From Dastarcus helophoroides (lineage: Eukaryota; Arthropoda; Insecta; Coleoptera; Bothrideridae): a stretch of DNA of 64,000 nucleotides. A model generated the notes under the pieces. It was not told the DNA's origin. It did not search any database and was given only the letters and a program-made list of their open reading frames with translations. Positions 45,001-54,145 of the stretch are shown one piece after another. Every line of letters starts with the position of its first letter. The first letter of the stretch is position 1. A program made the position numbers and the translations under genes. The DNA lies in assembly GCA_028583605.1 (NCBI GenBank), contig CM053329.1, forward strand, positions 34,000,992-34,064,991, in the 5' to 3' direction.

Positions 45001-48000
45001 GACTCCGGCAAAAGTGATCTTCGGGAGGGAACTGCGGCTTCCGTGTGACTTGGTGTTTGGATCACCAAGGGAGATCCCCAGGGAAACGATGGGTTTCGTA
45101 GATGACTTGAGGGAAGCGATATTAGAGACGCATGCTCTGGTGCTGACGAAGATCAACTTGGCGACGGACCGGATGAAGGCCAGGTATGACGTGAATGCCA
45201 ATCATGGTGGTTTCAGTGAAAGTGAATTGGTATGGCTATACAACCCTCAGCGAAAGAAAGGAGTTTCGCCAAAGTTTACGCCATGTTGGGAAGGGCCGTA
45301 CAAACTGCTGAAGAGGATCAACGACTTGGTATACAGGATCCAGCGTAGCTCCAGGAATAAAATGAAAGTGGTACACCTGAACAGACTATGCAAATTTAGT
45401 GCCGAAGTGACTGATTGGGACGATCATTCCTAAGGGGGAGGCAGTGTAACGCAATGTAAATAGATGAAATAGGATTTAGAAAGGAATTGTAGAATTTAGT
45501 AAATAAAAAAAAAGTTTCTAGAAGGATCTGATAAGGGGAAAGCGGCCGCGATAACGAAACAAATGGCAGATAAACGTTCCAGAAATTTCGGCAAACGATA
45601 AGCCTTATCTGACGAAAAGTTCTAGAAGCCGGGGGTCAAAACTATAAAAGGCGGTCAGCTTTCCCTCGAGTCAGTTAGTTAGAAGTCAGTGTAGTTAGTG
45701 GGTTAGCAATTAGTAAATAAGTAGTGAGTTACCGTTCAGTTGAAGTGTGCCGAGTTAATTTGGTAATAAAGTGGTGTAATTCACACGTGTAATCAATCGA
45801 ACCGATAAGCCCGTAACAATATATTTAAATAGTTTTGTCCATATTTAACTAAAAATATACTTACATCTTAGAAATATTTTTTTATATTAAATATTTTTTT
45901 TTATTTAGCAACTTTAATTTACCTTTTACTTATTTTGTTGATTTATTTAAACAGGGCCGTTCATCCACTAGTATCGACTGTTCAATAACTGGGATTTTTT
46001 GCAATATTCGACGCATTTTGTTATTTTAAACAATATTCAATTATTAGAAAACGTCATTATAATGGGAATTCAAAGTTATATGTATAAGGATCAAGTAGAA
46101 AAATCATGCGTGGAATAAAACGAAATGGCCGAGTAGTACTATTATTTCAAAGTTTATATTTTTCCTAAGTGTTCATTCATTGTTACCTCTACCCACTATA
46201 AACCATTGTTTTTAAAACTGATTACTGATTACCCGATTTAAAAATATTCCAAAATGGAATTATTATTGATTTCGGATGATGAAAAATAAAATGATAAAGA
46301 AAAAGGCTTACCACTGACTTAAAACTTTTTCACTATAGCTGAACAGTATTTGAACTCCCATATATACGAATATAATGAAAAGAAAAGGAAATATCCCTCC
46401 ACCATACGTTAGATATTTTTTATATGTCAAATATCCAATTCTACCAATTTTATTGGTCTCATAATAAATATTTACTTTTTCGGATTTAAAATTTGTTTCC
46501 AGTAGCGGATCCTTTTCCTCACTTTCTGGTAGCTTCTGCTCAAGTTTTATGCTTGATGATATATCAGTTGAAGCATATATTTGACAAAGCGTTTCTTGTT
46601 CTAATTTGCTATGCAGTTCTTCTTCATTGGAATTACTGCAGGACACCAATTTACCAGCTGCTAACTCAATAATATTACATGCATATTGGGAAACTTTACG
46701 ATCATTTGTCACAAGAATACAAATTTTGTTTTTCAGAAGCCTCAAAATGCCATTCTTGAATATAAAATCTTCAACTTCGCTATCTACGGATGCAAAAGGA
46801 TCATCAAGAAGATATATATCAGCATCTCTATAAAGTGCTCTAGCTAAATTTATTCTTGCCTGTTGGCCTTTGCTTAAATTGGCTCCTTCATCGCTTATAA
46901 TGGTGTCGTCCCCTGCTTCCAAATCGTTTAAATCCTTAGTTAACGCACACACCTCCAAAACACACTGATATCTGCTTCTGTCATAAGGTTGTCCAAACAA
47001 TATGTTCTGCTTAATTGAAGAAGGAAACAGCCAGTAACTTTGAGAAGCATATGAGAGTCTACCATTAACCCCTAATCTTCCTTGACTCGTGGGATACTCT
47101 CCCAAAATAGTTTCCAACAAAACTGTTTTCCCAGAAGCGACTGACCCCAGAATTACATTTAATCCACGTGTAAATCTAACTGTTATATCTTCCAGTATAT
47201 TTTCGTTATTTATTGCAACATGAACATTGAGCATCTCCACACCTAAAAAGTCTGGTTTATATGGTGGCATGGACGTGCTATTGTTCTTGGCAAAAACCAC
47301 ATTTTCGTAACGCTTGACAGCAGCCATCATCTCTGATATGTAGATAGTGCCCCTTGGAACCAAATAGATTAGAAGGCGCCCTAGTCTTACGTTTAAATTG
47401 CCAATGTAGTATACAGAGGAAGCATCCATATCGTATTTAAACAAAATGCTGCAGATTATTATGGCGTAAAATGACAGTTTCCATGTGAATGTACCCAATG
47501 AGATAATGGCCACTTTTAATAAAATTAAGGTTCTCATATGTGTCAGCTCTGACCTAAAAGAAAATATTTTGTAACAGTGATACTTGATCTTGACCACTGG
47601 TGAGGAACCATTTGACAAATTTTTGTCTTACATTTTGAAGTCGTAATTCTATCGATATACTTCTCTCTATTCGATTATGACCTAAGCAAAGCTAAGGATG
47701 CGAAATATGAGTAACCATTTTCATTTTTATTTATTTCTCTTAAGGTATGAGAGCAACAACCTTAATTTTACTAGTTAACAATCAGTTATACTGAAAATAA
47801 TCTAAAATCTACACGTTTCAACGAATCCGAAAATATGTTTACGTTTCTGACAGTCTTGTCTCTGCTTCTCTGATTTTCCTCTTTTTACTATCAGTTCTGA
47901 TATGAAAGTGAACTCAATTTTAAAGATTAACAGAGAAGTTTTTGAATGGAACTATCTGAAAGGATGGAAGTGTCAAAATCATTCAGATCAAGAACACGTC

Positions 48001-49783
48001 GCAAAGAAGTATAGATATACGCTTAACTATCAGATTTTTAGTCCTGACTTGAAAGTGAACTCAAGTTTTGAAGATTCAGAAGGCAATTGTTGCCTGGAAA
48101 TATTTGGAAATTTGAATAGCTTATAGCTGTAGATGGGACTCTTTAAAATGATTCACGTCTAGAACTCGTCGCAAAGAGGTATAGAGATAATTTAAATAAA
48201 ATTTGTTTAGTTATTTTGGTAGTGGGTTGGTCCTTGGTTATCTTCAAAAATTGAAATACAAATTCTGTCTCCTGAAACCAAGAAATATTAAAAAACACAA
48301 CAAAGGTTGCTCTTAACGCGTTTTGATAGCCAAGCTATCAGATACTATCTCTCAGATACTATCTCTCTGAAGGGATTTGTATTTCAATTTTTGTTAACTT
48401 GTTTTAAAAAAAATACGTACTTTCGAGTATTCCAACTTTTTTTCATAAAATAGTTTTCCCAACCGTACATCTTTATATATTTAATCCCACTTAAAATCGC
48501 CCTCATCAGATGTAATCTTACATCAGTTTTCTTATTCACATCCAACCTTTTTTTCCTTATTATAGCTCCAATAATACCTAGAACGATCTTGGTGGTGGAT
48601 GTTTCATTTTATTAATTAAATATTTATTCTTACATGATATTAATACACCTAAAAGAATAATTAATATAGGAGCCACAGTAATAATGCCAATTTCTTTATA
48701 AATCATAAAAAATATAATTACAACTTGGAAACACTCCATCACAATGTCGATACATATAAAAATCCCAGCAATAATTGCAGGTATATCTTTTTCTATCAGT
48801 GTCACAATTCTCCCTGCACTTAACTTTCCCACTGTCATTGGATCAGTCGACAGTATATTTCTGTACATTAGTGACACTAAGGCAGTTTCTATTTGTAATC
48901 TGAACTCAACTGTCCAGAAGTATAAATGATTATGACCGACACGTTTCAGAAGAATAAAGAAAATAAATCCTAACCCATAGAGCCATCTACTCTCTACGCT
49001 CGCATCTGAATTGGCCTCGAAAAACGAAACAAATTTTTTCGTAATCATCGCAACTAGGAACCTAAAAAAATTGGTGATAGTGATTGATTCAAATTTTTTA
49101 ATATCTCACATTGAACTTATTTGAAACAAAATGTAGGATACTGTGTAAAAAGCATATTTTCTACCATAAGCTTTAATCAATATTTTATATAACGAAAATC
49201 TTCCGTTATGCTGTTCATCTTTATAACATTTTTCCTAGCCATTCTCCCAGTTTTCCAGATTTCATTTTGTTAGATATATTTTGTAAGATCATCCTCTTTT
49301 ATGTCCTTTCTTTACATGATTCTTGCATATTTTTATAACGTACCTTAAAATATTAATAAAAAGTTATAAAAAAATCTGGAAGCACAGAAACACATTGGAT
49401 TAGACCACGTTTGGTTTCATCAGTTTGTCGTTTTCAATCTGAAAGTATTCTGGCCCAAAAAAATGATACCTGATATTTCATAGTTCACTGCTAGATTTTT
49501 ATTCATTTTGTCTACTAGTCTCAGTATGTTTGAAATTGTTTATGACAGAGCAAGAATAAAGACTGGAGATGATCAATAGAGTCTTCCTTGGCACAAAAAG
49601 CTTTATTCGCTGCTTAATATAGTATTTATGATTTTCTTCACAATAAAGTTGTAAAATTCCGAACTGACAATAGAAAATTAACTTAGACCTATTAGCAAAA
49701 ACATACCAGTAAGTTAAATAAGACAACCAACTGGCGTTATCCCTAGAATTAACTTTTCTTTCGATCTTGATGCCCCTATCCAT
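35172..49783 (-). CDS. ABCC copy B: MRP4 / lethal(2)03659-like ABC transporter, several frameshifts
   Basis: Nine exons on the minus strand: 49707-49783, 49110-49343, 48634-49061, 48421-48577, 46312-47553, 36555-36969, 36335-36485, 36057-36287, 35172-36007. Structure and phases are those of copies A and C. The start is MDRGIKIERK. Compared with its paralogs, exon 2 carries three single-base insertions (near 49309, 49286 and 49238; net +3, with a stop between them). Exon 9 carries one (35189), which ends the protein at LQLFQKL instead of about 8 residues later. Intron 5 is 9.3 kb because of a pogo-like transposon with further insertions. The role is inferred as an organic-anion efflux transporter. 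Either exon 2 is wrong in the assembly or this copy is a pseudogene. Confidence 0.88.
36555..36969 (-). CDS. ABCC copy B exon 6: start of TMD2
   Basis: The exon begins INTREEVKLFRKCTTIVPES and includes a hydrophobic helix (FSCGAVLFVVGCTHSLFF). It then has the RASKYISKDLTRKVIGSKMS, FFDTHLIGNIMNRFSRDI and DEKIPIYFKDCL segments of the second ABC transmembrane domain. It is 415 bases, as in copy A. Copy C has one extra base in the first codons. Confidence 0.9.
38142..39162 (-). mobile_element. 5'-truncated RNase H-bearing non-LTR retroelement with 13-bp target duplication
   Basis: GACGTTAGGAGCT occurs at 38129-38141 and at 39163-39175, flanking the insertion exactly. Joining across one copy restores the pogo transposase reading direction. 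Only the C-terminal part of the retroelement's ORF2 was inserted. There is no poly-A tail at the 3' (left) end, as in some R1/I-type elements. Confidence 0.85.
38241..39158 (-). CDS. Retroelement RNase H plus C-terminal zinc-binding domain, intact frame
   Basis: This is a 305-codon uninterrupted frame. RNase H catalytic residues are all visible: Asp in IYTDGSKTNAGTG, Glu in FQAEMLGIL, Asp in KTDSQAALKAL, and the final Asp in GHSGKEGNERADKLA. A C-terminal region with CRGCLEEDESVEHVMCHCP is the Cys/His motif usual at the end of R1/I-type ORF2 proteins, after RLNKHLHRMGI. The reverse transcriptase is absent because the copy is 5'-truncated, so expression is unlikely. The intact frame means a recent insertion, younger than the dead pogo gene around it. 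Confidence 0.85.
   Translation of the reverse strand: MDHLPVKYNFTKSYRIKMDEVQARIPDVSIYTDGSKTNAGTGTGIFSEDLNLNVSIKLDKYSTIFQAEMLGILYSAEQMTQLNITGKYIQIKTDSQAALKALRNVKTNSVLVWNCHLALERLSQENAIDLIWIKGHSGKEGNERADKLARKGSEGQFVGPEPTLPLARSTVRSLLNEEIYRKHKALWASITTCRQTHAFIKMPCRERAKLCLQLSRNNLRKLVGIWTGHCRLNKHLHRMGIIHDPSCRGCLEEDESVEHVMCHCPALASIRGSTLGDFWPSVASLRKAHPRDVLQFLNKVGWLNE
40226..40250. repeat. (TTA)n microsatellite
   Basis: ATTATTATTATTATTATT-type repeat lies directly to the left of the mariner insertion. Confidence 0.8.
40253..41499 (+). mobile_element. Mariner transposon, 1247 bp
   Basis: The inverted ends CGAGGGTTGCCTTTTAT and ATAAAAGGCAACCCTCG are flanked by TA (40251-40252 and 41500-41501). The length is typical of mariner elements. 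It lies inside the pogo-like element and only 6 bp from the gypsy 5' LTR. Confidence 0.9.
40426..41377 (+). pseudogene. Mariner transposase, inactivated
   Basis: The N-terminal frame (40426-40845) has the paired helix-turn-helix region (LSQQQCMDELDSIFGDEAPS, SVYRWYGEFHRGR, ISGTSIHSILHKHLSI) and the WIPH motif. A deletion of roughly 20 codons with a frameshift follows at about 40800. The second frame (to 41377) holds the catalytic core with Asp in VPGDESWINAY and Asp in LHHDNASSHT. The third catalytic Asp is replaced by His (SPDLAPNHFFLF; usual form APNDFFLF). Both the deletion and that change abolish activity. Confidence 0.88.
41508..41882 (+). repeat. 5' LTR of the gypsy element
   Basis: It begins TGTAACGCAATG and ends GCCCGTAACA. 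A TATAAAAGG box (41706) lies 28 bases upstream of TCAGTTAGTTAG, which contains the arthropod initiator TCAGT. An AATAAA polyadenylation signal is at 41828. Confidence 0.93.
41706..41738 (+). promoter_or_regulatory. LTR promoter: TATA box and TCAGT initiator
   Basis: TATAAAAGGCGG is followed, at the standard 28-base distance, by GAGTCAGTTAG. Both are identical in the 3' LTR. This would be the start of the retrotransposon transcript. Confidence 0.6.
41885..41902 (+). other. Primer-binding site, complementary to tRNA-Leu 3' end
   Basis: TGGTGTCAGAAGCGGGAT starts two bases after the 5' LTR. It is complementary to the ...TTCTGACACCA end that is typical of eukaryotic tRNA-Leu, the inferred primer for minus-strand DNA synthesis. 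Confidence 0.7.
42066..43260 (+). pseudogene. Gypsy gag, frameshifted
   Basis: The start MEQQMQALLAMFKEQEEERR leads into a Glu/Arg-rich coiled-coil region. After a frame change there is a 48-bp tandem repeat encoding KEEVKEQITGM (42287-42400). The capsid region follows in shifting frames (KVKPPTYDGQTSFQAY about 42500, RGKALELLRALPEHELANCE about 42630, FIEGIRDPEVQKVM about 42880). A zinc knuckle CYGCGKPGPIKKDC is at about 43186-43228, with the usual His replaced by Pro. Several frameshifts disrupt it. Confidence 0.8.
43260..44246 (+). pseudogene. Gypsy pol: protease remnant joined to RT thumb and RNase H
   Basis: The aspartic protease active site is ATVDTGVKVTVAR (about 43388). It is followed within about 15 codons by RPKDKQELRKFLGLCTYNKR, the thumb/connection end of gypsy reverse transcriptases. 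The palm and fingers, including the YVDD box, are absent, although the frame stays open across the junction (near 43425). RNase H follows with FVLDTDASNVGIGAVLSQ, RNYCTTRKELLAIV, IRTDHSALSWL and HHRPGRQHNNADALSRRP. The frame ends at 44246. Confidence 0.85.
44128..45433 (+). pseudogene. Gypsy integrase, frameshifted
   Basis: The zinc-binding HHCC region is TSGGHLGMNKTLEKVRKRFY through CRKCVTCAASKG. The catalytic residues are visible as Asp in IAIDVAGPFPASGD, Asp in LHSDQGRNFES, and Glu in SDGMVERFNRTSEE. A frameshift at about 44820 separates the second and third. The GPY/F-type C-terminal domain is GPYKLLKRINDLVYRI. The frame stops at 45433, at the polypurine tract. Confidence 0.88.
45430..45444 (+). 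other. Polypurine tract of the gypsy element
   Basis: CTAAGGGGGAGGCAG lies directly before the 3' LTR and overlaps the end of the integrase gene. It is the inferred plus-strand primer site. Confidence 0.75.
45445..45818 (+). repeat. 3' LTR of the gypsy element
   Basis: Same ends as the 5' LTR. About 14 substitutions and one indel distinguish the two, so the insertion is moderately old. It is followed by the ATAT duplication and the remainder of the pogo-like element. Confidence 0.93.
46312..47553 (-). CDS. ABCC copy B exon 5: TMD1 end and NBD1, intact
   Basis: This is an unbroken 1242-base exon. Walker A GSVASGKT is at about residue 434, signature LSKGQQ at about 524, Walker B DIYLLDD at about 543, and Asn in VTNDRKV at about 581 where a His is usual. 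A charged linker (EEELHSKLEQE to KSEKVNIYYETNK) precedes the first helix of TMD2 (GGGIFPFLFIIFVYMGVQIL). The unbroken frame argues for recent or continuing function, or recent origin. Confidence 0.93.
48216..48395. mobile_element. Palindromic MITE copy in intron 4 of ABCC copy B
   Basis: It starts TTGGTAGTGGGTTGGTCC, continues with CCTGAAACCAAGAAATATTA and AGCCAAGCTATCAG, and ends in the inverted ATTTGTATTTCAATTTTTG. It sits 25 bases from exon 4. It belongs to the same family as 453-743. Confidence 0.7.
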
Positions 49784-49995
49784 ACCAAAACAAATGTTCT
49801 ACACCAATAAAGATATGCTTTAAACGAATTCTTATAAAGTGACATTATTTTATACGATAAAGTTTTAAAAATGTACAATTATGGTTTATGTCTTCTCATT
49901 ATTGAAAATAAATAAGATAACGCCGAAATTGTCTGCAATTATAACATTTCTTGAATAGTATTCAAAAACTATTATTAGATATCTATTCATTCAGA
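49784..49995 (-). promoter_or_regulatory. Upstream block of ABCC copy B with TATA box
   Basis: It is closely similar to the block upstream of copy A. TTTATCGTATAAAATAATG on the minus strand gives a TATA box at 49848-49854, 65 bases before the ATG. A GATAA site is at 49916-49920 in CGTTATCTTATTTATT. Similarity fades about 200 bases upstream. Confidence 0.5.
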
Positions 49996-50124
49996 AAAAA
50001 CATGGAATTTGACCTCTTTTTTAGAATTTGGGAAGGGCAAAAGTTATAATATATGTTATAACATTATTTTAATTAAAGTAAGAATACTGTAACTTTTTTA
50101 ATATTCCAATTGAGTACATTTATA

Positions 50125-51491
50125 CAGGGATATCAAAAATGATCTTGGTCAAGGGATGGTTGTGGAATGTAAAACCTGTCTCTTACCTTAAATTTTTGAA
50201 TATGTTTTGTTGTGTCATAATCTGTCAAGTCATTGTGCTGAAATTTTCTAATTCAGTTTTTGAATCATGCATCTTACCACACAACACAGCACAAAATTTT
50301 CATAATTCAAGCCTATTTTCGAACGGGTGTGCTAGTTAATGGAAATTGGCAATACAGTCAACGTTTGTGTTTGGACAATTTTCGTTCCCAAACATATTAC
50401 CGGACAATTTTTATGCGTGCCTTACAAATTGTGTTGAAGTGTTTCGGGAAACTGGTTGTGTGACTCATAAAAAAGGTGCTGGTAGACCAAGAGTTCGTAC
50501 AGAAGAAGTTCTCAATGACGTTCTTCAACGTATGGAAGAGGAGCCTGCAAAACCTTTGAAACGTCCTTCTCAGGAAATTGGACTTTCTTATGGAACATGT
50601 CAGAAGATTTTAAAGAAAGACTTGAACATGCATCCATATAAGATGCAAGCATATCAAGCTCTTCTGCCCGCAGACTACCCCAGATGCCTTACTTACTGCC
50701 ATTGGTTTGTCAATAATTTAATGAATGATGATCTTCTGAACTTAACTTTTTTTTCTGACGAAGCGTGGTTCCACCTTTCGGGATACATCAATTCTCAAAA
50801 TATGCGAATGTGGAGCAATGATAACCCTCAGGTTTTTACTGAATCGGCACTACTTGCTCAAAAAATTGGTGTTTGGATGGCAGTTTCTCGCAGAAGAATA
50901 ATTGGGCCAATTTTCGATTTCACCGTCAACGCAGAAAGGTACAGACATAACTTTTTGGCTGAATTTGTGCAACAGTTAAACGATGATAAATTTCGGTACG
51001 GTTATTTCCAGCACGACGCGAATTTTTTGATGACCGGCTGATAAGTTTGCATACAGAAGTTGAGTTTCCTCCGAGATCACTTTGTTTAACAATTATGGAC
51101 TATTTTATAGTTTCTTACTTAAAAAACAAGATTTTTGCAATTCCGGTAAATAATTTGCAAGAACTGCAACGAAGAATTGTTTACCAATGTGCAACCATAA
51201 CGCCAGAAATGCTGCAAAGCGCTTTTCACAGCATGAGGAGGCGCGTCAACATGTGCATCGAACAAAACGGGAGACATTTCCAACAATTACTGTAATTTAG
51301 TTTTTCTTGTTACTAAAACCGTTATTTCATAATTTGTAGTTCATTATTGTTTTACAACTGAAATAAATTGGTATGAAATTTGTAGGTTATTGATGATGTC
51401 AGTGTGACAGTGATAATTATTTCAAACGTAAAGTAAGACACGTTTTACATTTCACAACCACCCTAGACCAAGATGATTTTTGATATCCCGG
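50125..51491 (+). mobile_element. Tc1/mariner-superfamily transposon, 1367 bp
   Basis: The left end CAGGGATATCAAAAATGATC and the inverted right end CCGGGATATCAAAAATCATC continue into similar GTTGTG-AATGTAAAAC subterminal sequence. TA flanks both sides (50123-50124 and 51492-51493). A single transposase gene lies between. It belongs to a different family from the two mariners of the window. Confidence 0.88.
50346..51295 (+). pseudogene. Tc1/mariner-superfamily transposase, damaged
   Basis: An N-terminal DNA-binding part (before 50460, in another frame) leads to RETGCVTHKKGAGRPRVRTE and a second helix-turn-helix (RPSQEIGLSYGTCQKILKK). The catalytic domain has the first Asp in FFSDEAWFHLSGYIN and the second in YGYFQHDAN. 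A deletion and stops follow (about 51030). The last frame (51047-51295) carries IMDYFIVSYLKNKIF, where the third Asp of the MDYF block remains. Tc3/maT-type relatives share the SDEAWFHLSGY block. It is inactive as written. Confidence 0.75.
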
Positions 51492-51731
51492 TATAATAAA
51501 TCACTGGGCACTAACTGACAGACAACGCAGAGTCTAAACGAATGAGTCTAGGAGCATGAAATTTCATACAGATGTTCCCTACAATACGTAGGTAAACACC
51601 AAGGATTTTGAAAAATTCAGCCTTTGAGGCTTGGTATTAACGAATAAACGATTTTTATGTAATGAATAATATACAAGATTGTACCTAAAGTGGCCTATAA
51701 GCGTTGATAACCTGCCACTTTTGATCAATGT

Positions 51732-52908
51732 GTACAGGATATACTTCTTCCGGGATTGGATCTTGTCAAAGAACTACTAAAAGTGTTTCGCCCACCATTG
51801 TAAGGGGATTCTTCAGGAACAAAGAAAAGAAGCAATAAATAAAGGGGAAATATAAGGGAATATGCAAAATTGGAAGAATGAAAAGGCCAATTTCAAAACA
51901 TCAGAGCACGGTAACTCAGCCACCATACCAGAGGCGAAACTCTTCGGAACTGAAAATTGGTACAAAGGATAAGAAAGTTTGGACAGAAGAGCAGGGTAAC
52001 TCAGTATGTCCACCATGGCAGAGGCGAAACTCTTCTGAGAGGAAAGAAAGAAAGGGAAACTTTATATACCATTCGTCTGCGCGATCATTCCCGAAAATTT
52101 CCGATGGTTGGTTTCCAGATGGTGGAAAGCATATAACCGTCATCTCTGTCGATGTTTTTGGGGAATTTCAATGGCCTCGCGTATCTTCCTATTATAGTAA
52201 TTGGGAATATTGGATATAATTGAAATATTATCAAAGAGAATCTCATGTCCGGTCTCATGTTGATGTTCCGCAATGGCTGACTGCGAAAATAAACCAGACC
52301 TAAGACATCTTTGGTGCTCGGATATTCGCGTCTTAAATGATCGCCCCGTTTCTCCGATGTACACTGAACCACAAGAACAAGAAACCCTGTACACACAATT
52401 AGAACAAAAGGATGAAATTTTATCTTTGGGAGATGGGAGGAGCTGTTGAATCTTTGAGGATGATGAAAAAATGGGTTTAATATTGTGTTTTCTCAATAAT
52501 TTGATCGATCGAGCGATTTGATCTGTTACTACATGGTCATAAGGAAGAAAGGCTTTAGAAGAAATTATTGAATTTTGTGAAGGACGAGGGGTAGGGTGAA
52601 GATGTCGTTTAATGAGAGTTTCAATGTCGTGCAATTTGTAACCATTGTTGCGGAGGTTGAAACGAATTTTGTTCAACTCGTCTGAAAGATTTATCGGTTG
52701 TGAAATTGCTACAGCCCGTGAAACCAGTGAATTTATGACAGAACGTTTTTAGGAAGAGCGATGATGGGACTCTGCATGCAAATAATGATTAATATGGGTG
52801 GGTTTTCGATAAACGGAATGAGAAACGAGACCGATTGGTAAACGAAGGTGGGCGAAACGTCGAACACTTTTAGTTGTTCCTTGACACGGTCCAATCCCGG
52901 AAGAAGTT
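51732..52908 (-). mobile_element. Penelope-like element, copy 2, reverse transcriptase deleted
   Basis: Both inverted termini are present: GGATATACTTCTTCCGGGAT on the left, and GACACGGTCCAATCCCGG on the right, continuing beyond a mariner at 54518-54566. Between them only the region after the reverse transcriptase remains, with the GIY-YIG endonuclease. The jump from RT-end sequence (about 52840) directly into the right terminus shows an internal deletion of well over 1 kb relative to copy 1. The right end was later split by a mariner. Confidence 0.85.
52140..52740 (-). CDS. C-terminal GIY-YIG endonuclease part of Penelope-like copy 2
   Basis: The open frame reads NKIRFNLRNNGYKLHDIETL, HLHPTPRPSQNSIIS, then NCVYRVSCSCGSVYIGETGR (GIY-YIG core with Gly-Arg, closer to the usual form than copy 1), EHQRCLRSGLFSQSAIAEHQ and HETGHEILFDN. 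It lacks the reverse transcriptase and a start of its own, so it is a relic rather than an active gene, although this domain is unbroken. Confidence 0.75.
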
Positions 52909-53059
52909 CGAGGGCGGTTCAATAAGTACCCGTATTAGAAATGAAGACTACCATTTTTTTCAAAAAAATGTTTTTTTATTTCTCAACATAGTCCCCTTTT
53001 AGAAAGATACACTTCTTCCAACGTTCCGGCCATTTTTTAACCCCTCCAAAAAATAGGAT

Positions 53060-54027
53060 TTATCGAACTTTCCAAAATACGCCTCTGTCTCGGCGATGAC
53101 TTCCGTCGTTTGAGCTAATTTTTTTTCCCGTGAGCCATTTCTTTATGTTAGGGAACAAGAAAAAGTCGCAGGGAGCCAGATCGGGTGAATATGGGGGGTG
53201 CGACAGCGATTCATAACGCAATTCATGCAGTTTGGCGGCGGCGACACCACATGAATGTGCTGGTGCGTTATTGTGATGAAACAACACCTTTTTTTTCACC
53301 AGATGCGGCCGTGTCTCCTTTAATTTTTTGTCCAAGCGGTCCAATAACTCACTGTAGTATTGTCCAGTGATCGTTCTTCCTTTTTCTAAAAAATCCATGA
53401 GGATGACTGCCCTTTGCATCCAAAAAAATCGTCGCCATGACCTTACTGGCCAATGGGACCATCTTCGCCTTCTTTGGTGCAGATTCACCGGGAGAAATCA
53501 ATTGTTTTGATTGTTCCTTAGTTTCTGATGTGTAATGATAAATCCAGGTTTCATCAGCGGTGACAACTCGATGCAAAAAGTCCTTCGAATCTCGCTTAAA
53601 TTGCATCAAACACTGCTTTCGAAGTTAAAAGCCGCATCCGCTTGTTGTCCAGCATGAGCAATCGCGGCACCCATCGGGCCGACAATTTTTTCATCGCCAA
53701 CTTATCATGTAAAATATTAATTGCCGTTCCGGTCGACACACCTACGGCCTTTGCTACTTCGCGCACTTTCGTTCGTCGATCAGCGAGAATCATGTCGTGG
53801 ACTCATTTTATGATTTCCTCGGTAACCACGTCTGCTGGGCGTCCTGGTCGCTCCTCATCAAAAACGGATGTTCGCCCACGTTTAAATTTGATGAACCAAT
53901 ATTTAAATGTGGTCATAGATGGCGACGTGTCCCCATAAACAGCATCCAACTTTGCTTTGATCTCCTCGCATTTTTTCCCATCCAAAAACAAAAAGCGAAT
54001 TACCGAAGGATACTGCTCTTTTTCCAT
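53060..54027 (-). pseudogene. Mariner transposase, inactivated
   Basis: The ATG at 54027 starts MEKEQYPSVIRFLFLDGK. The DNA-binding region continues through SPSMTTFKYWFIKFKRGR and, in the next frame, REVAKAVGVSTGTAINILHD with ARWVPR. The catalytic core has the first Asp in VVTADETWIYHY. The second Asp is replaced by Asn (LFHHNNAPAH; usual form HHDNAPAH). The third is present in SPDLAPCDFFLFP. There are at least three frameshifts. Confidence 0.85.
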
Positions 54028-54145
54028 CTTAGCGAAAATCACGAAACACGTCTGACTCGGAAGGCTGCCAAATCGAAACTAACCTATCGATCAGTCTGAA
54101 ATTTGTATTAGCGTCGTCTGATAGATGGCAGCACACGATGATAAC

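Larger units (their letters stand above)
41508..45818 (+). mobile_element. Ty3/gypsy LTR retrotransposon lacking the RT core
   Basis: Two LTRs of about 375 bp (TGTAAC...GTAACA) flank gag-pol. The target duplication is ATAT (41504-41507 and 45819-45822). The LTRs differ at roughly 14 positions, about 96% identity. Order inside: primer-binding site, gag, protease, the end of RT, RNase H, integrase, polypurine tract. The catalytic RT region is missing by internal deletion, and there are frameshifts, so the copy is defective. It could move only with help from an intact relative. Confidence 0.92.
37448..46194. mobile_element. Pogo-like DNA transposon shell in intron 5 of ABCC copy B
   Basis: The left end GGGTAGAAGTACC and the inverted right end GGGTAGAGGTAAC, each followed by GAATGAAC words, are terminal repeats. 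The flanking intron is continuous with copies A and C at this point (left TTTTCAAG, right TATAA-CCA), so the paralogs show the empty site. The element carries a pogo/Tigger-type transposase gene and has received three later insertions: a retroelement (38142-39162), a mariner (40253-41499) and a gypsy (41508-45818). Confidence 0.7.

Noticed and set aside
41508..45818. Possibility that the LTR element is an endogenous retrovirus with an envelope gene
   Set aside because: The integrase gene runs directly into the polypurine tract and 3' LTR, leaving no space for an envelope frame.
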